From positions 3,140,001 through 3,204,000 of the forward strand of contig NZ_CP011801.1 of assembly GCF_001273775.1 (NCBI RefSeq): a DNA stretch of 64,000 nt, written 5' to 3'. This DNA comes from Nitrospira moscoviensis. GTDB taxonomy: Bacteria > Nitrospirota > Nitrospiria > Nitrospirales > Nitrospiraceae. A model generated the notes under the pieces. The model did not search any database, was not told where the DNA came from, and saw only the letters and a program-made list of their open reading frames with translations. Below are positions 1-8,753 of the stretch, in pieces. Numbering within the stretch: the stretch's first letter is position 1; every line of letters starts with the position of its first letter. The position numbers and the translations under genes were made by a program.

Positions 1-61
1 CCCAGTCGCGATCATGAACGAACTGACGCAGTTCCCTTAGCACTTCCTCAACCTCAGCCAT
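1..61 (-). CDS. MazG-like nucleotide pyrophosphohydrolase, N-terminal fragment
   Basis: Only the first 20 codons are in the window. The ATG lies four bases after the TAG stop of the HNH gene upstream. The translation begins MAEVEEVLRELRQFVHDRDW, which matches the usual opening of small MazG-like pyrophosphohydrolases: a short acidic helix, then a Leu-Arg-x-Phe-x-x-x-Arg-Asp-Trp stretch before the first metal-binding helix. Such enzymes hydrolyse nucleoside triphosphates and are often found in defence islands. The metal-binding residues lie outside the window, so this rests on the N-terminus only. Confidence 0.55.
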   Translation of the reverse strand, partial: MAEVEEVLRELRQFVHDRDW

Positions 62-64
62 GAC

Positions 65-994
65 CTACCTCAGAAAGATTGTGTCGGAATGCCATTCCAA
101 ATACTCCTTGCCTGGACGGTTGCTATGGTCGGCCGGCAAATGGATCACTTTGCCGTCCATCTTGAAGTAGTTTTCTCCATTATTGAAGTCACGTCTCAGT
201 CGATGACTGACCCGAAACTGGTAGTCCGGAGTCACAGTGACGTATCCGCGGTCAAAGAGTGTGTGAACATCAGATCGCAGCAGGAGACCGTTGTCCATGC
301 GGTGCATTCCACCGCTGCTCACCGGTTTGATGTGGGCAGCATCCAAGACCGGCAAGGCCTTTTCCTCGGTCACAGCACAGCGGCGTTGATACGCGTCGGT
401 GATCAGTACACGGAAGGTCCCTTGGCCGAGCCGTTGCTTCACAAGCACAGGATTCCCGTAGACAGTGCTGGGAGGCGATTCCGCGGCGTAGACATTCTCA
501 CGCCCTTTGACGAGCAGTATCGCCCTGATCCGCTGCCACAGTTCTTGCCCGACTCCGGTCGCCAGGTCATACGTCTTCCCTTGAACCGTATTAAGGTGAA
601 AATTTGGTGGCGCAGGAATCCAGTCCTCTCGCTCCAGGTAGAAAGGTGACTGAAGAATGATGCAGCCAATGGAGTAGTCTTCTTGGGATGATGTCGGCAT
701 GCGGCGATAGTGTTCGATCCGCCGGCGCATCTCGATTAAAGAGCCAACACCGTTTTTCTCGCCGAAGCTATCCCATGCAAGGCTGACTGGAAGGATCGAT
801 GCGTGGGTGAAGAAGCCGCCACCTACGATAAAGTTATATGGAGAGTGCAGTTTGAAAAGGAACGGCTCACCGACACGTAACGCTCCAAACAGTCGGTTTC
901 CGCCCGGCTGCCAGAAGTTTATCTCGTCCAAATAGCGGCGCTGGCGTAAGAAGTTGAACCAATCGTTGTCGGTGACTCCGACGTAGGACTTCAC
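65..994 (-). CDS. HNH endonuclease, restriction-type
   Basis: A 309-residue protein. The N-terminal 200 residues form a domain seen in putative HNH restriction endonucleases (YVGVTDNDWFNFL at the start, a WDSFGEKNG loop near 75-82). The C-terminal third holds the HNH nuclease: DAAHIKP at about 218-224 supplies the first catalytic His, NGLLLRSDVHTLFD at about 235-248 the Asn and second His, and a Cys sits at about 206. It should cleave DNA in the cytoplasm. It starts about 30 bases after the DUF262 gene and ends three bases before the MazG-like gene, so it may share a transcript with them. No cognate methylase is visible, so a modification-dependent or abortive role is possible. Substrate unknown. 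Confidence 0.8.
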   Translation of the reverse strand: MKSYVGVTDNDWFNFLRQRRYLDEINFWQPGGNRLFGALRVGEPFLFKLHSPYNFIVGGGFFTHASILPVSLAWDSFGEKNGVGSLIEMRRRIEHYRRMPTSSQEDYSIGCIILQSPFYLEREDWIPAPPNFHLNTVQGKTYDLATGVGQELWQRIRAILLVKGRENVYAAESPPSTVYGNPVLVKQRLGQGTFRVLITDAYQRRCAVTEEKALPVLDAAHIKPVSSGGMHRMDNGLLLRSDVHTLFDRGYVTVTPDYQFRVSHRLRRDFNNGENYFKMDGKVIHLPADHSNRPGKEYLEWHSDTIFLR

Positions 995-1025
995 CCTTTA
1001 TGCCTCAAGCTCTTTCCCCGCTATT

Positions 1026-3221
1026 TCATTCCTCTTCATCATCATCGTCATCTGGCTCATCGTCTTCGGTCTCTACTGCCAGGTTATTTATATAGTCACG
1101 CCTCACCATCCGAAGGGACCGTCGCGACGCCTGGTCAACCAGGAAGAACCACCAACCATTCGTCTGATGGCCTACAATCTTGCTCGCTGCAGGGGATGGA
1201 CTCTCGTAGACCACACCGTCGACTTCTACCTGACCATCGGAAAGGAGCGTGGCGACTTTATCACTATGCTTTTTCTTTCGGGGGAAAAGCGGCATTCCTG
1301 GGGAAAGGACTCCCGCATTGATCAGATCGGCAAGCTTGATCTTCTTTTTCCGACGCTTGACGTGCTCGCGGCTGAAGCCTGACCGATGTCCAGGTGGTAC
1401 AGGCCATATCTCGATGATGACCTGAATAACTTCCTGCGTCCGCTCTCGAATGGCCTCATCGTTCCATTCACTTCGCCTGCCGGCAATGCTCAATACCTTT
1501 CGGTTTAAGAATAGGACGTCGTGTTCCTTTATCCCATGGCCCTTACCATCGGAGCCGGCCCACGGCCCATTCGAAACCTTTGAATTTAACCGGCCGGTGA
1601 GCAGCGTAAGGTTACCTAGCGTATGCACCAATGCATCTCGCTCGCTATCTTCATGAGCGCCGTTTTCAAGCGGCCAATGGGATTGCCACTTTCTGGGCAT
1701 AATATGCTCAATAACGAATTGCCCTCGGGCGACCCGCTCACCGCCTAAACCCTGTTCCCCTTCTTTCCATCCACGAAGATGGTCCTCAATAGCCTCTAAT
1801 ACCATCCGCAGTCGGCCACGCCGCAGTCGCTTGTATGCCAATAGCACACCCAGCTCTTCGCGAAGCTCATTGTCGTCTGGCCAATAGCGGCTTCCACTCG
1901 ACTGCTTTGCCAAATATTGTTCGATCACCTCGCCTGCTTTGAGGCGATTCTCACCCTTCAACTGTAGAATCACCTCTGCAATGACTTGGTTGTAGTTCTT
2001 GGTGGTGGCGCGGACCAGCATTCGTCGCACCATCCAGCTTTCGACAACGTTGAGCACCTTGAACAACTGCGACTCAGGAACTTTGGGAAGCTGCGGGTCG
2101 AGCAAACACAGTATGAGCGGCTTAACGACTTCGCTTTCTTGCACGCTGGTCCGGTATCCGAAAAGCCCTACCCGATCAATTGGTCCATTGTAAGTTTCGG
2201 ACTTAGCAATGAACTGCTTGTACACCTGGGATGCCGCATGGATGTGGCCGAGCACGTCAGACATCGGTGCGCCCGCATCGTGATCGGCATATCGCTTGAA
2301 GCGATCAAATACTTCGCGCGCTACTACCTCCTCACCTGTCCGCGCCGTGAGCCAATGATTAAAGAAGACGGAGGAGCGAGGATACCGAAGCCGTCCAACG
2401 TTGACTTCTGACTCCCAGAAGCCAGTTTCAAACTCTTTCCATTGAGTTTGATACGCCTCTTCTACGTTAGTGCCCTTTTCGAGAAGCCGCTGAAAGACAA
2501 GATTCTTGATAAGATCTGCCGCCGTGAGCTGCGCGCCACGGGCGTTCAGTGTCTCGAAGATCTCCTGGGCGTTCTCATCGACAGCAAGGTCAATGACTAC
2601 GAGTTGCAGCAGTTCTCGTACCGTGGTTTCTATTGCTGCTGCCCTGCCTTCAACTCCGTCATCTCCTGCCTCGGAAAGCCATTCGCGGGCCTTCTCGCTG
2701 AAGAACCGATGAGCTTGCACCATGCGTTCGCCTTTTAATGTCATAGCGTCATAGTTGATCGGAGGCTTTGCACCCATCACTTCATTGAATGCCGGCCTAT
2801 CCCGGTTTGTCGGCCAGACCTTGAAGCGGTCCTCGGGCCTCGAACAGAACGGTGCGGCATTCTCGACTAGCGGTTCGATCCGTAGAGCAGGAGCCTGAGC
2901 CTTGGCCAAGTGAAGTTCCGCATGCAGGGCATCTAATAGAAGCTGGAGGGTCGTGAGTCGCTGCTGACCATCTATGATCGTTCGCTCCTGCATTCGTCCA
3001 GCCGGCTTCTGCACCTGCTGAAGCACTACCGCGCCGAGGAAATGAGGATGCTGCTTGTCCAAAGGGCTACGAAGCACCCGCTCCGCCACACGGACTACAT
3101 CGTCCCATAATGGCTCCCACTGGTTCTCCTCGTTCCAGACATACGGCCGCTGGAACAAAGGGACGACGAGCCGCTGAGGATGCAAAAAGATCTTCTGTGG
3201 TGTTAGGACTTGAGTTTCCAT
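1026..3221 (-). CDS. GmrSD-like DUF262/DUF1524 nuclease with C-terminal RAMA-like domain
   Basis: A 731-residue protein. The N-terminal DUF262 (ParB-fold NTP-binding) domain shows FQRPYVW at 23-29 and IDGQQRLTT at 83-91. The DUF1524 HNH nuclease domain shows EHIMP at 505-509 and GNLTLLTGRLNSK from 536. These are the GmrS and GmrD hallmarks, fused as in single-chain type IV restriction enzymes that cut modified DNA. Residues about 627-696 (KLADLINAG, then DGVVYESPSPAA and NGWWFFLV) resemble a RAMA domain, which is thought to sense modified bases. The tail is very acidic. The ATG at 3221 has GGGAG five bases upstream; a GTG at 3233 would overlap the HEPN gene by 10 bases. It is the last gene of a three-gene cassette. 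Confidence 0.85.
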   Translation of the reverse strand: METQVLTPQKIFLHPQRLVVPLFQRPYVWNEENQWEPLWDDVVRVAERVLRSPLDKQHPHFLGAVVLQQVQKPAGRMQERTIIDGQQRLTTLQLLLDALHAELHLAKAQAPALRIEPLVENAAPFCSRPEDRFKVWPTNRDRPAFNEVMGAKPPINYDAMTLKGERMVQAHRFFSEKAREWLSEAGDDGVEGRAAAIETTVRELLQLVVIDLAVDENAQEIFETLNARGAQLTAADLIKNLVFQRLLEKGTNVEEAYQTQWKEFETGFWESEVNVGRLRYPRSSVFFNHWLTARTGEEVVAREVFDRFKRYADHDAGAPMSDVLGHIHAASQVYKQFIAKSETYNGPIDRVGLFGYRTSVQESEVVKPLILCLLDPQLPKVPESQLFKVLNVVESWMVRRMLVRATTKNYNQVIAEVILQLKGENRLKAGEVIEQYLAKQSSGSRYWPDDNELREELGVLLAYKRLRRGRLRMVLEAIEDHLRGWKEGEQGLGGERVARGQFVIEHIMPRKWQSHWPLENGAHEDSERDALVHTLGNLTLLTGRLNSKVSNGPWAGSDGKGHGIKEHDVLFLNRKVLSIAGRRSEWNDEAIRERTQEVIQVIIEIWPVPPGHRSGFSREHVKRRKKKIKLADLINAGVLSPGMPLFPRKKKHSDKVATLLSDGQVEVDGVVYESPSPAASKIVGHQTNGWWFFLVDQASRRSLRMVRRDYINNLAVETEDDEPDDDDDEEE

Positions 3222-3223
3222 AC

Positions 3224-3898
3224 TCACTCCCACTCGTCTACTGTCGGATGTGCATCGGATCCCACGCGAGGATATGGTATTGCAGGCCAGTTCAAGTGTT
3301 GCCCGTATTTGTCCATGAGCGCATAAAAAGCAGGCACAAGCTCCCGTATGACTGTTAGCCCATCCATCAAAGAAGAGAGGCCCTTAGATCCTGGGCCATA
3401 TGTCACACACCCATGAAAGACCTGGTTGCGAAGGACATTCAATCTCTTGAGAATGAGATCGAGCTGCAAGTCGTAGCATCCCTTTGCATATTCCTGGTCT
3501 GCTAAGCGACGCTGTAGACTGAAATCGCGCTGCAGCTCTTTGGATGTCCTCTCTTTCCTCCAGTAAGTGTCTCTTAGAAAGTAATTCAAAATCAGCTTAC
3601 CGCATTGGTCTTGGCACTTACCCAGGACACCCCTGAGACAGTCTTGTCCCGCGCGCCTTTCGTAATCCCTCAGCGTTCTAATACGCTTGAGAAATTCCTC
3701 TCTATCCTTCGCATTCTCCTCCCTTGAGCCCTCATAGCGCCTGTGGCCATACAATGCGTTAAAGGCGATGTAGAAGAATGTGAACTGAGCATGTTTCTGT
3801 TCTACGGGCAGTGCGTTGGCAGCATTGATCCAGGATCTTGCCCGGTGCAATCGATCACACAGAGCCTGAGACCTCACCTTGTCCAAAGCCCGATGCAT
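3224..3898 (-). CDS. HEPN-domain protein, putative ribonuclease
   Basis: A 224-residue, mostly helical protein. It carries the HEPN signature R-x4-H as RNQVFHG, with Arg157 and His162; this pair is the active site of most HEPN RNases. An upstream helix with FTFFYIAFNALYGHR is typical of HEPN families linked to DUF262 proteins. I place the start at the ATG within TGATG at 3896-3900, where the upstream stop overlaps it. An upstream in-frame start at 3919 would add seven residues and a 22-base overlap. It ends within a few bases of the DUF262 start. HEPN proteins act as toxins or RNA-cleaving effectors in many conflict systems. The substrate here is not known. Confidence 0.75.
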   Translation of the reverse strand: MHRALDKVRSQALCDRLHRARSWINAANALPVEQKHAQFTFFYIAFNALYGHRRYEGSREENAKDREEFLKRIRTLRDYERRAGQDCLRGVLGKCQDQCGKLILNYFLRDTYWRKERTSKELQRDFSLQRRLADQEYAKGCYDLQLDLILKRLNVLRNQVFHGCVTYGPGSKGLSSLMDGLTVIRELVPAFYALMDKYGQHLNWPAIPYPRVGSDAHPTVDEWE

Positions 3899-4848
3899 CA
3901 GCTCTCCGTTGGCAGGCAAGCGGGCCGAGCTGTGAATGCTGAAGGCACAGATATGTTCGCTGCTTTCATATTAATGAATTGGACAAGCGCTTCGTTGTTG
4001 ATGACATGACGTCTGAGCAAGGTCGTGACCGTTATCGCAATGCCGAGTTCAACCAATACCGGCAGACCGAGGGCGGCGAAGATGCATGCGCTGATTCCGG
4101 CTAACCCTGCGCCGACTGCAGCGTGTTTGGGGTCAATCTCCTGTTTCTTTACAAAGTAGGAGTAGGCAACACAGAGCACCAGCGCCACGCCCATCAAAGG
4201 ATTAGCTGACGCGACGGAAACAGCCCCCATTGACCCAATCATCTCAGCCAGTTTTTGTTTATCTTGCCGTGAAAAACAAAAGAGGACGGAGGCCGCACCG
4301 AGACTGGCCCCCACCACCTCGAGAGCGTCGTAGCTCATTAGGTCATAGAACCAGTCTTTGGTGGCGCCAGGTATGTGACGGACCACCCATTCAGCGCAAT
4401 CGTTAAAGTTCTGCTGCTCCCATGTGGTAAACGGCAGCCCTTTTACGGTTGTGAGATCCTTCCATAGCCCGGAGGCATATCCGATGACCTCCTGTTGAAA
4501 GGTGTCGTCCGGCTTGGCACTCTTCGCAGCTTCCCAGGCGCCGGCTAGGTCGTGACCGCCATCGAACATTCGATGGTTTCCACCACCAATCCGATCCTGG
4601 AGATACATTTTGTCCATAGCCTTGTCATACGCAGTGGCCGTAGCCTTCGTCACGCTCTCGGACCACTCCAGCAATTTGTCTACGGAGAGGAATGAAAGGC
4701 ATGCAGGGAACGAATCGCTTAGCTTCTGTCTTGCAGGAAGGTCACTAGGTGGGTCTTTGGTATTAGAAGGCGCTGCGTCTATCTTTTCTTTCTTAGCAAA
4801 TGTCCGCAGATTGAAACCTTTCAGCGCATCGGCGATCTTCTTGCTCAT
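3898..4848 (-). CDS. Multi-pass membrane protein of the HEPN/DUF262 cassette, unknown function
   Basis: A 316-residue protein that I cannot assign to a named family. The first 170 residues are soluble, with a distinctive stretch GGGNHRMFDGGHDLAGAWEA at about 88-107 and WKDLTTVKGLPF at about 129-140. The C-terminal half has three to four hydrophobic segments (about 176-192, 207-232 and a long one at 243-279 that can cross twice). There is no signal peptide. It is the first gene of the cassette, coupled to the HEPN gene by TGATG, with 170 bases separating it from zorD. By analogy with other defence operons it could be a membrane-disrupting effector, but that is inference only. Confidence 0.65.
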   Translation of the reverse strand: MSKKIADALKGFNLRTFAKKEKIDAAPSNTKDPPSDLPARQKLSDSFPACLSFLSVDKLLEWSESVTKATATAYDKAMDKMYLQDRIGGGNHRMFDGGHDLAGAWEAAKSAKPDDTFQQEVIGYASGLWKDLTTVKGLPFTTWEQQNFNDCAEWVVRHIPGATKDWFYDLMSYDALEVVGASLGAASVLFCFSRQDKQKLAEMIGSMGAVSVASANPLMGVALVLCVAYSYFVKKQEIDPKHAAVGAGLAGISACIFAALGLPVLVELGIAITVTTLLRRHVINNEALVQFINMKAANISVPSAFTARPACLPTES

Positions 4849-5018
4849 AGTGCCCCCCTTGAGCAGGTGTGATGCAACGCAATGCGAAATAGCCCATAGC
4901 TGCGCGACCTCACAGGAACCGCTCTTTTTAGAATGTCGGCAAAGCGCCGCTTCTTTGGTGGTTCCGTGATTATCTGAGGTGTAATCCCGTTATAGAGCAT
5001 ATCCGAATTGACCGAGCA

Positions 5019-8000
5019 TTAGACCATTACATACTCCGGTGACACGAGAAAGGTTTCGACCTCGGTCATCGTAATCCGGTGCTTATCAAGCAAATTCGCC
5101 AGCTCGCTCCTACCGATCAGCTCAACACCAAGTATCCGGGCTTGGGAAACTGCGTTAGAATTGAACTCTCTATTAGTCAGAGCGACTTTTTTAAACCGCA
5201 CGCCAGGGAACTGAAATGAATAGAGCCTTTCCCCGGCTACAATTTCCTTAACCGCGTCCCATCCCAGAACACCTGTTTCCGATGAACAATGTTTTACCTG
5301 TACAAGCTCCCCTTCGTTATTCGTCTTAGCGACGACATCGACGCCTCCATCTCCAGTTGCCGAAGTCAACTTAACCGATCGGAAGCCCCGTTTCTTACAC
5401 AGTGCCGCAATCATCGCCTCAAAATGGAGAGGTTCAAGACAGTCCGCATCTTCAATGTACAGTTGCTTATCAAAGGCATCCTTTCCGACCCCCACCACAT
5501 CTTCGAACTCGTTTGGAAGAACATTACCAGTGCCGTTGAGCATGTCACCGGAAAGATCTCGCTTCCTTTCCAAAAGTCGATCCAATAGAACATCAAACGT
5601 CATGAACTCATCTGCGCAAACGACGGGATAGTACACGTACACTGGTCTAGCCTGGCCAATGCGGTAGGCACGATCTGTCGCTTGGTCCTCCCTGGCAGGA
5701 TTCCACGTTCGTGTAAAGTGAATGACATGATTCGCCGCCTGGATATTCAGGCCAAAGCCCACTGCCACTGGCGACAGAATAATGACTCCAAATCCCGATC
5801 TGGCCTGGAATTCTTTTATGCGCTTTTGCCTGCTGTCGTGACACCCCTCCGCTGCAGAGGTATCTCCATTAATAATGTCAGGTCGGATGCTGAACGTTTG
5901 AGAAATGTAGTGCGCCAACATTAACTGCATGTCTCGGAATTCACAGAAGATAATGGCCTTCTCTTCTAGCCCTTTAATCTCCTTCAGCGCATCAAGCAGC
6001 CAGTCCAACTTCGGATTTTTTTGGCGGGCCGTCTCCACCGCCTCATTATCAAACGTTCGTCCATGCTCCCGTGGATCACTGCAGACTTTTCGGAGGTAAT
6101 GTAGTAACCCCAACTGATTCTTAAAAACGCCGTTATGCCCATCGATATGCCGCAAACGATACCGTTCTATAGCATCTCCGTACAGCTGTCGTTGGTATGG
6201 AGATAAAACCAATTTGCGAGGCGCCTCCACAATGATCTTTTCCGGAAGATCTTTCGCAATATCGCGTTTTAGCCGCCTTAACACCTGTGGCGCGATAATG
6301 GCTCGCAGTTGTTCTAGCTTTGCAGCATGCTCATCGGTCTCGCACTCGATCGGGCGGCGGTACACTTTCCCGAAGTCGTTCAAGGCCCCGAGAAGGCCAG
6401 GTTGAATAAAATCGAACAGGCACCATATATCGGTAAGAGAGTTTTCAACAGGGGTACCCGTGCAGACGATTTTGAACGCCGCATTCTGCTTTTTAGCTGC
6501 GCGGGTGACCATCGCTGCCGGATTCTTAATCTTTTGCGCCTCATCGCAAATCATCATGGACCACCGGACTGCAGCCAGCGAAAACTCTAAATCCCTAAGC
6601 GTTTCGTACGTCGTAAGCACTACCTTAGCTGCGCCTAGCCAGTCATCCCTGAGAAAGCGGGTGAATCCTCTATCAAGGAGATCTTTTTCAATCTCATTGC
6701 TCTTCGCCCTGAAGCGACCGATTGAGTCGCCATATAAGGTAAGGAGTGGAAATGTTCCTGGTTGAAAGAACTTTTCTGACTCTTCTCTCCAGTTCTCTAG
6801 CAAAGAAACAGGGGCCACGATCAAAACGGGCCCTGATTGAGGACTGTTCTCTAAGGCCGCAGCGATGATTGTCAATAACTGCAAGGTCTTCCCGAGCCCC
6901 ATATCGTCCGCCAACACCGCACCTCGACAGTACTGTGGAGCTTTAGACAGCAAGTGTTGAAGCCAAGCCACGCCAATCTTTTGGTGATCCTTTAGACTCG
7001 CGTCTCCCTTGAGAGTGGTCGGCAAGACAGGGCTGCGGTTATCGAACTTAAGCTCCGAAGATCGCTCTTCTAGGTAATCGGTAGAACCGATATTAGTTTG
7101 TATGAGCAGTTCTTCCCGTTCGTTCTTCTTTGCAGTGTTTGACGTGGACCTGGATTCACTTCTCTCATATCGCGAGGCGAGCTCATTGACGAGCCTCTCC
7201 GCGACCTCAACGGTGATACCCTCCCCCAGCCCTGGTATCGTTATATATTTTTCGCCCTTAGTGCGTGCTTGTTGCAGAGATTCCTTCAGCGTCCGGAACA
7301 CCTTCTTGTCTACAACTAGCTCAAGTTCCTTACCTTCAGCTAGACCAACGTGCACAACTTGCGAAGCATCTTTGCCTTCTGCTCTGCTATCCGGAAACCA
7401 TGGATCTTGATCTGTTCTTGGTATGTAGGGCGAGACAATACCGGGCTGGATCCCGATTCCTCTTACTCGCTCTGAGTACCTCTTTAGATCGAGCACATCC
7501 GCGGCACGGATAGCAATCTTAGGGCGGGTCCACCTCGCATAGACAGCCTTGAGAATGTCGAGTTGCTCGTGCGTATCACCAACCAATCCGAGGCTATACC
7601 CTCGCCACTCACATAGCTCAAAGCCCGTCAGCAATTTTGATTCAACCGTCACAACGAATTTACGTAACTCATCTGGGTCACTGAACAACTCTAATTGCGA
7701 CGATGTGGCATGTGAATCTGCGGTACTGATTGCTAACCCAGCCTCCAATACCTCGTTGTTTCGCATTTGCCAATGTGCCCTAAATTGCTGAAAAACGATC
7801 CCCGCTTCGGAACGAGCCTCATCAAATTGGCCCTCGTCGATGACATGATCTGCGTCCTCTCCTAAGGTCGCAAATGGGTTGCTCAGGAATTTTTCAGCAA
7901 ATGCTCCCGCCACTCGACGTCCCGGCATCTTCTTTATAGCTCGAAGAACAGATCGTACCGGCGCACTAAGAATTACTTCGATTAGCTTGTCATCGGAGAC

Positions 8001-8753
8001 AATTTCGTATCTCTCTGGAACGTCCTGTTTGTCATCAAACTTCGAAAGCCAATTCGCTGGCGCGCCGGCAAACCATGGTTCAACCTCAACAACGCCGGTG
8101 CCGACGACATTGACCTTAGCCAGGCGGATGTGCAATTTCTCAGGAGTCACGACAACGGTGTCATGAAGAAACGGATCCATCCTGGCCCCTGCTAGCATGG
8201 CCAAGTGACGTATCCTGCCCCAATGCTTCCTATTCGAGTGGGGAGTACGCGCCCTGTCAGCATAGAAGTCTTGGACAGCCCGCAGCACGGCAAAGACTTC
8301 CTGCCTCAAAAGTGTTCGATGTGGACCTTCTCTAGCAACGGGGCCTGATAACTCTACAGACCCTAGGACTGCGCCGTTAAGGAACCAGCCTTCAATTGCA
8401 ACTGCAAACTCTTCATCGTCCAGAGTATTTTCACTGCGAAGAGCCGGCTTAAGATCTCCGAATGGAGGCAACTCTAATGCGCAAATAGCTTGGGCGTGCT
8501 CCTTGTCGGCGAGCAGTTGATACATTACATCCCACGACACACCGTAGCCTTCTCTGTCTCTTGTTGCCCGGCCATCCATGATAAGCTGATTCAAATAGTA
8601 AGCCGCTAAGGGGTTTTTTATCTCTATCGCTTCCTCATCTCGTGGGTTAGAGGCGAAGAGATAGTAAGCAGCCTCACGACCATAAGATACCCACAAGCGT
8701 GTTGCGCTTTCTCTGTCTCTCGCCGCAGCATGCAAACGTTCAAAAAGGCTCAT
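5019..8753 (-). CDS. zorD: Zorya type I protein ZorD: SNF2 helicase with Mrr-like nuclease domain
   Basis: A 1244-residue protein. Residues 1-560 are a family-specific N-terminal region. The SNF2 ATPase core has Walker A DDMGLGKT at 616-623, DEAQ at 737-740, and the motif VI region QATDRAYRIGQ at 1024-1034. The last 140 residues form an Mrr-type PD-(D/E)xK nuclease, with GDGGVD at 1134-1139 and QVK at 1152-1154 as the catalytic Asp and Q-x-K. This matches ZorD, the effector that degrades invading DNA once the ZorAB membrane complex senses a phage. The start is taken at the ATG in TGATG overlapping the zorC stop; a GTG three bases upstream is also possible. It is the last gene of the zorABCD operon. 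Confidence 0.92.
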   Translation of the reverse strand: MSLFERLHAAARDRESATRLWVSYGREAAYYLFASNPRDEEAIEIKNPLAAYYLNQLIMDGRATRDREGYGVSWDVMYQLLADKEHAQAICALELPPFGDLKPALRSENTLDDEEFAVAIEGWFLNGAVLGSVELSGPVAREGPHRTLLRQEVFAVLRAVQDFYADRARTPHSNRKHWGRIRHLAMLAGARMDPFLHDTVVVTPEKLHIRLAKVNVVGTGVVEVEPWFAGAPANWLSKFDDKQDVPERYEIVSDDKLIEVILSAPVRSVLRAIKKMPGRRVAGAFAEKFLSNPFATLGEDADHVIDEGQFDEARSEAGIVFQQFRAHWQMRNNEVLEAGLAISTADSHATSSQLELFSDPDELRKFVVTVESKLLTGFELCEWRGYSLGLVGDTHEQLDILKAVYARWTRPKIAIRAADVLDLKRYSERVRGIGIQPGIVSPYIPRTDQDPWFPDSRAEGKDASQVVHVGLAEGKELELVVDKKVFRTLKESLQQARTKGEKYITIPGLGEGITVEVAERLVNELASRYERSESRSTSNTAKKNEREELLIQTNIGSTDYLEERSSELKFDNRSPVLPTTLKGDASLKDHQKIGVAWLQHLLSKAPQYCRGAVLADDMGLGKTLQLLTIIAAALENSPQSGPVLIVAPVSLLENWREESEKFFQPGTFPLLTLYGDSIGRFRAKSNEIEKDLLDRGFTRFLRDDWLGAAKVVLTTYETLRDLEFSLAAVRWSMMICDEAQKIKNPAAMVTRAAKKQNAAFKIVCTGTPVENSLTDIWCLFDFIQPGLLGALNDFGKVYRRPIECETDEHAAKLEQLRAIIAPQVLRRLKRDIAKDLPEKIIVEAPRKLVLSPYQRQLYGDAIERYRLRHIDGHNGVFKNQLGLLHYLRKVCSDPREHGRTFDNEAVETARQKNPKLDWLLDALKEIKGLEEKAIIFCEFRDMQLMLAHYISQTFSIRPDIINGDTSAAEGCHDSRQKRIKEFQARSGFGVIILSPVAVGFGLNIQAANHVIHFTRTWNPAREDQATDRAYRIGQARPVYVYYPVVCADEFMTFDVLLDRLLERKRDLSGDMLNGTGNVLPNEFEDVVGVGKDAFDKQLYIEDADCLEPLHFEAMIAALCKKRGFRSVKLTSATGDGGVDVVAKTNNEGELVQVKHCSSETGVLGWDAVKEIVAGERLYSFQFPGVRFKKVALTNREFNSNAVSQARILGVELIGRSELANLLDKHRITMTEVETFLVSPEYVMV

